Positions 60,497-64,000 of a DNA stretch of 64,000 nucleotides are shown piece after piece. How positions within the stretch are numbered: the first letter of the stretch is position 1; each line of letters begins with the position of its first letter. The notes beneath the pieces are model-generated. The model saw only the letters and a list, made by a program, of their open reading frames with translations. It ran no database searches and was not told the origin of the DNA. The DNA comes from an uncultured Lachnospiraceae bacterium. Its GTDB lineage: Bacteria > Bacillota > Clostridia > Lachnospirales > Lachnospiraceae. The position numbers and the translations under genes are program-made. The stretch covers positions 1-64,000 of the forward strand of contig CAJTQI010000010.1 of assembly GCA_910578645.1 (NCBI GenBank), written 5' to 3'.

Positions 60497-61585
60497 ATGA
60501 AGAAATCTTCTTTTTTACATAAAATACATCAGGGAATATGCAAAGACACCGGCGGGCAGAACGAATCTGCCAAGCTGATTGTTGCCGTGAGGGTTCTCAC
60601 CCTTTCCATGATTGTCTATTCTCTTTTGAACAGCATCCTGTTTCTTGCCGTCACCCACATTACAGGCATGGTCTGCTGTCAGCTATCGGTACTGTTATTC
60701 CTGGCAATTTTCATACTATCCTACCATCACAAGACTTTCGTTTCCTTTTGCACGCTAAATATCTGTATTTTAGTCTGGATTATATGTAATATCTATTTGT
60801 TTGGCTGGAATATCGGCGTGCAACACTTTATTATTACATTGATGTTATTTTGTTTTTTTGCAAAATACCGCCATGAAGCTGCCAAAATTATATATTCGCT
60901 TACACTTTGCGCACTTCGCATTCTGCTTTTTTTCTACTGCCAGAATAACGAGCCCATAATTCACCTGACACCGGAAATCAACAATATCTTCCAGATTCTC
61001 AATACCCTGGCTATTTTCTGGGCAATCGCATTGATTGCCTATATTTTCAGCACGGACACACAGTCTCTGGAGGGTAAGCTAATCGAATATAACGAACAGT
61101 TGAAAGCCCAGGCAAACATCGACCCCCTGACAGGCTTATATAACAGGCGGCGCACCCTGGAATACCTGGACACTCTTCTGAAATCACCTGTCCATCCGGT
61201 CAGTATCTGTATATGCGACATCGACTTTTTTAAACGCGTCAACGATACTTACGGCCACAACATAGGTGATAACGTCCTTAAGAAACTGTCTGAAACATTT
61301 CACAATGAACTGCCTTCTGGCACTTTTACATCCCGTTGGGGCGGAGAAGAATTTCTCTTGATTTTTCCGGACTCAAACGGAGATGAAGCTAATATTGCCT
61401 TGGAAACCCTGCGGCGCAAAATCAAATCGATTGTCTTCGATGGCGGTACCAATACCTTCTCGATATCCATGACTTTCGGCCTGATTGAATATGATTTCCA
61501 CAGCGATTTGACCGCACTCTTAAAGCAGGCAGATGAAAAACTGTATCTTGGCAAGGCCAACGGCCGGGACCAGATTGTATTTTAA
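60497..61585 (+). CDS. Membrane diguanylate cyclase (GGEEF)
   Basis: A 362-residue protein. Residues about 25-185 form five to six membrane segments of an unidentified MASE-like sensor. A GGDEF domain follows (DPLTGLYNRRRTLEYL, ICDIDFFKRVNDTYGHNIGD, RWGGEEFLLIFP). The GGEEF active site is competent; no RxxD inhibitory site precedes it. It is divergent from the yesM sensor operon and probably monocistronic. A hairpin (GGGAGAAT/ATTCTCCC, about 61628-61655) follows without a T run. The ribosome site is weak (TTAGGTAAGC). Confidence 0.92.
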   Translation: MKKSSFLHKIHQGICKDTGGQNESAKLIVAVRVLTLSMIVYSLLNSILFLAVTHITGMVCCQLSVLLFLAIFILSYHHKTFVSFCTLNICILVWIICNIYLFGWNIGVQHFIITLMLFCFFAKYRHEAAKIIYSLTLCALRILLFFYCQNNEPIIHLTPEINNIFQILNTLAIFWAIALIAYIFSTDTQSLEGKLIEYNEQLKAQANIDPLTGLYNRRRTLEYLDTLLKSPVHPVSICICDIDFFKRVNDTYGHNIGDNVLKKLSETFHNELPSGTFTSRWGGEEFLLIFPDSNGDEANIALETLRRKIKSIVFDGGTNTFSISMTFGLIEYDFHSDLTALLKQADEKLYLGKANGRDQIVF

Positions 61586-61683
61586 ACATGCACTTTCTAT
61601 ATTCCAACTCTGTCAGAAAGGCCTCCGGGAGAATTCCTTACTCATGATTCTCCCTTACGGTTCATATATTAATAAAAATCTAT

Positions 61684-63594
61684 TTGGCAGGTATTGACTT
61701 GAAACGTACTTTGTCTTTCAAACAATGGGCCGCCGCCCTTATTCTTTTGGCAGGTTTCAGTGCCGCTACCCTGTTTGGCTACCTACATAACCACGCAGAT
61801 ATTGGTTTCGAGAAGTTTACGGAGCGCTTTTTTCTGGGAGAAATCCAAGCTAATCCGATTCATTTTCACTATTCCATAGATGACCCGGAAGCATACGGAA
61901 TCGATGAATCCCGGTTAAAGCTGCCTGTCTATCAGGCAGGAACAGCCTCCGATGACGTCTATGCACTGTCGGTTCTGTCTGAACAGTTGCATAAATACCG
62001 CCCTGCTAATCTCTCGCCCGACAACCGCTATTTGCTAAAACTGCTTGATTCTTACATAGACGCCGTTAAACTGACTGCCGCATACCCCTACTTCTCCGAG
62101 CCCCTTTCTCCCTCCTCGGGTGCGCCCTCGGAACTGCCTATTTTGCTTGCCGAATACCGATTTGACGATGCACAGGATATCGAACTGTATCTGTCTATTT
62201 TACAGCAGATTCCGGACTATTTTGAAGGACTCATATTGTTTGAACAGGAGAAAGCGTCCGCGGGGTTATTTATGTCCGACGCCACAGCCGACAAGGTCAT
62301 CAGACAGTGTTCTGCGCTCATGAATCCCGAACAGCTAGCAGCGGGAACACATTTTTTGGAAATGACTTTCACGGAACGTCTGCAAAATCTGGCAGACCAA
62401 GAGTTGCTGACACAAGAAGCCTGCCGCTCGTACCAGTCCCAGAATAACCGCCTCTTGACCACCGTAGTGGCCCCCGCTTACGAGCGTCTTTCCGATGAAC
62501 TAACTCTGCTCAAGGGAAGCGGCAAGGATACCTGTGGGTTGGCGCAGCGCGAGGGCGGCAGAGAATATTATGAGGCATTGTTACGTCTCAGGACCGGCTC
62601 CAACCGCGAAGTATCCGAAATCAGGCAGATGCTTTACGAAGACTTGGCTGCCAATTACGAATCCCTGGGCCGGCTTCTCGAAAATAATCAAGCCTTGCGG
62701 GACAGTTTCACCACAGACCCTGCTTTTCTCCCGGAAATGACGCCTGAAGAAATGTTAGCCTATTTGGCAGATGCCATAGAGGACAAATATCCGTCCATCC
62801 CGTCCGGAACAGAGGGTTCTTCCATAGGATGCAAGGTCAAATATGTGGCCGACAGCCTGGAGCCATACACGGCCCCCGCATTCTATATGACTCCTCCCAT
62901 AGACAACGTGCTCAACAACACTATCTATATCAATGCCCTGGATACCTCCGACGACCTATCGCTCTTTACCACACTGGCGCACGAAGGATATCCCGGCCAT
63001 CTCTATCAAACCGTATACTGCCAGAGCTTTTGGGCTAAATCCGGCGTCACGCCACTACGCAGCGTTCTATATTATGGAGGGTTCATCGAAGGTTGGGCCA
63101 TGTATACAGAACTTTCTTCTTATGAAGATGCAATCCGCCTGGCTAAAGAAGCTCATCCGGAAGCAAGTGATTACTACCTGGCCTGCCGTCTGGACAGACA
63201 GATTCAGCTTGCATTATACGCGCTTTTAGATATTTCCATCCACTATGACGGCGCTTCGCCGCAAGATGTGAGTGAAATCTTCGCATCGTTGGGCTCTGCA
63301 GACGCCGCCACCATAGCGGCAATTTATTCTTATATCGCGGAAGAACCATGCAATTATCCTAAATACTATGTAGGCTATCTGGAAATTATGGAATTAAAAA
63401 AACAGGCCGCCGCCCTCTGGTCCAATAACCACTCAGCCGACAACGCCTGTGCCACTCCCGCAAGCCAGGATACTTCCCATATGGAAAATATCTATGATGA
63501 CCCTGAATTTTTATATTTTTTCCATAGTTTCCTGTTAGAAAACGGCCCCGCCGACTTCGGGACACTGTCAGAGCTTCTGTCAGGGGCTCCCTAG
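61684..63594 (+). CDS. DUF885 family metallopeptidase-like protein
   Basis: A 636-residue protein with an N-terminal hydrophobic segment (about residues 14-31), either a signal or an anchor, so it is probably extracytoplasmic. The family's zinc-peptidase-like motif LAHEGYPGHLYQT (HExxxH-type spacing) is present, together with IEGWAMYTEL, which supplies a Glu. DUF885 proteins are large helical putative peptidases. There is no ATG near the start; TTG at 61684 is given, and TTG at 61699 with GGCAGG upstream is equally possible. It is convergent with the MarR gene. Confidence 0.85.
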   Translation: MAGIDLKRTLSFKQWAAALILLAGFSAATLFGYLHNHADIGFEKFTERFFLGEIQANPIHFHYSIDDPEAYGIDESRLKLPVYQAGTASDDVYALSVLSEQLHKYRPANLSPDNRYLLKLLDSYIDAVKLTAAYPYFSEPLSPSSGAPSELPILLAEYRFDDAQDIELYLSILQQIPDYFEGLILFEQEKASAGLFMSDATADKVIRQCSALMNPEQLAAGTHFLEMTFTERLQNLADQELLTQEACRSYQSQNNRLLTTVVAPAYERLSDELTLLKGSGKDTCGLAQREGGREYYEALLRLRTGSNREVSEIRQMLYEDLAANYESLGRLLENNQALRDSFTTDPAFLPEMTPEEMLAYLADAIEDKYPSIPSGTEGSSIGCKVKYVADSLEPYTAPAFYMTPPIDNVLNNTIYINALDTSDDLSLFTTLAHEGYPGHLYQTVYCQSFWAKSGVTPLRSVLYYGGFIEGWAMYTELSSYEDAIRLAKEAHPEASDYYLACRLDRQIQLALYALLDISIHYDGASPQDVSEIFASLGSADAATIAAIYSYIAEEPCNYPKYYVGYLEIMELKKQAAALWSNNHSADNACATPASQDTSHMENIYDDPEFLYFFHSFLLENGPADFGTLSELLSGAP

Positions 63595-63662
63595 GCCACA
63601 GCCATCCCGCCCCTGCCCGGACGATGCAGTCTCTTCCGCCTTCAAAATACAACAATCTGCCA

Positions 63663-64000
63663 TCAGCTCACCCGAAAAAAACGGTTCAGCTTTGACAGGG
63701 CTTTCTCCAGAACCAACTGTTCCTCCTCAGTCAATGCTTCCACCACGGAATGAATCATCTGTTCATGGAAACTCTGGTGATGGAGATAAGCCCTGCGTCC
63801 TTTCTCGGACAAAGATACTAAGACCACCCGTCTGTCCTCCTCACTCCTGACTCTGTCCACATAGCCTTTCTTCACAAGACTGTTGACAGATATCGTCAGT
63901 GTACCCGTCGTCACCTCCAAGGCCCGGGCAACGCTTGTCATATTCTTCGCTTCCTCCATGCCGATGGCTTCAATCACATGCATGTCATTGGTAGTCACAT
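63663..64000 (-). CDS. MarR family regulator, 5' end outside the window
   Basis: The C-terminal 111 or more residues of a MarR winged-helix regulator. DMHVIEAIG, the recognition helix (NMTSVARALEVTTGTLTISVNSLVKKGYV), the wing (RSEEDRRVVLVSLSEKG) and the dimerisation helix (LTEEEQLVLEKALSKLNRFF) are visible. The N-terminal dimer helix and start lie beyond position 64000. The DMHVIEAIG and TTGTLTISVNSLV wording resembles FabT-like fatty acid regulators of Firmicutes, but the genes that would prove it are not in view. Confidence 0.88.
   Translation of the reverse strand, partial: VTTNDMHVIEAIGMEEAKNMTSVARALEVTTGTLTISVNSLVKKGYVDRVRSEEDRRVVLVSLSEKGRRAYLHHQSFHEQMIHSVVEALTEEEQLVLEKALSKLNRFFRVS

Overview
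The window looks like chromosomal DNA from an anaerobic Firmicute of the Lachnospiraceae (Clostridia). Pointers are strong AGGAGG-type ribosome binding sites, TTGACA/TATAAT promoters, a T-box in front of metG, a large Gram-positive-type SRP RNA, CsoR/CopA copper genes, YesM/YesN-type sensor pairs, split transketolase subunits, and many Lachnospiraceae-style proteins of unknown function. Most genes lie on the minus strand. No prophage, integrase, transposase or CRISPR array is visible. Assignments rest on motif reading and recalled family features; no searches were run.

Layout. 1-4.6 kb: a strong promoter leaving the left edge, a membrane protein/PadR pair, a CvpA-like protein, a beta-propeller-like membrane protein and a LysM membrane protein. 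4.6-10.4 kb: galM, recR, ybaB, dnaX, pfk and tadA, with a 66-bp tandem repeat before pfk. 10.5-15 kb: tRNA-Ser(CGA), a second membrane protein/winged-helix pair, three overlooked small membrane ORFs (one KdpF-like), a KdpDE-like two-component system without kdpABC, and the SRP RNA. 15-21 kb: a soluble LacI-type sensor fused to GGDEF, a Lachnospiraceae-type protein of unknown function, a CdaR/PucR-type regulator and an orphan MsmK/UgpC-type ATPase. 21-24.3 kb: copA and csoR with a CsoR-like operator inside the promoter. 24.4-28.5 kb: a c-di-GMP cluster (HD-GYP, YesL, Cache-GGDEF) and a GNAT protein. 28.6-36 kb: D-lactate dehydrogenase, a DUF1002-like protein, a lipase-like hydrolase, metG with its T-box, a coiled-coil membrane protein and map. 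36-41 kb: an XRE regulator, a candidate small RNA, a BlaI/BlaR1-like pair lacking a penicillin-sensor domain, and a MATE transporter.

41-42.7 kb holds an AAA-ATPase/PD-(D/E)XK-type gene flanked by a 27-bp direct repeat that duplicates the 3' end of rpe. This looks like an insertion. 42.6-60.3 kb is an L-arabinose locus: a YtfQRT-YjfF-type furanose ABC importer, araA, a ribulokinase-like araB, araD, split transketolase and rpe, so arabinose is carried from uptake into the pentose phosphate pathway. It has two layers of control: a divergent AraR-type GntR/LacI repressor with two matching operator-like sites, and a three-component sensor (membrane-anchored YtfQ paralogue, YesM-type kinase, YesN-type regulator). 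60.5-64 kb: another GGDEF protein, a DUF885 metallopeptidase-like protein and a MarR regulator cut by the window edge.

A family of short palindromic repeats recurs just upstream of start codons (ybaB, yesL, tktN, ytfR-like, the sensor protein; diverged copies before tadA, araA and the hydrolase). The strongest leads are the rpe-flanked ATPase insertion, the orphan KdpF/KdpDE arrangement, the dual-controlled furanose locus, the candidate small RNA at 36.8 kb and the gene-start repeat family.
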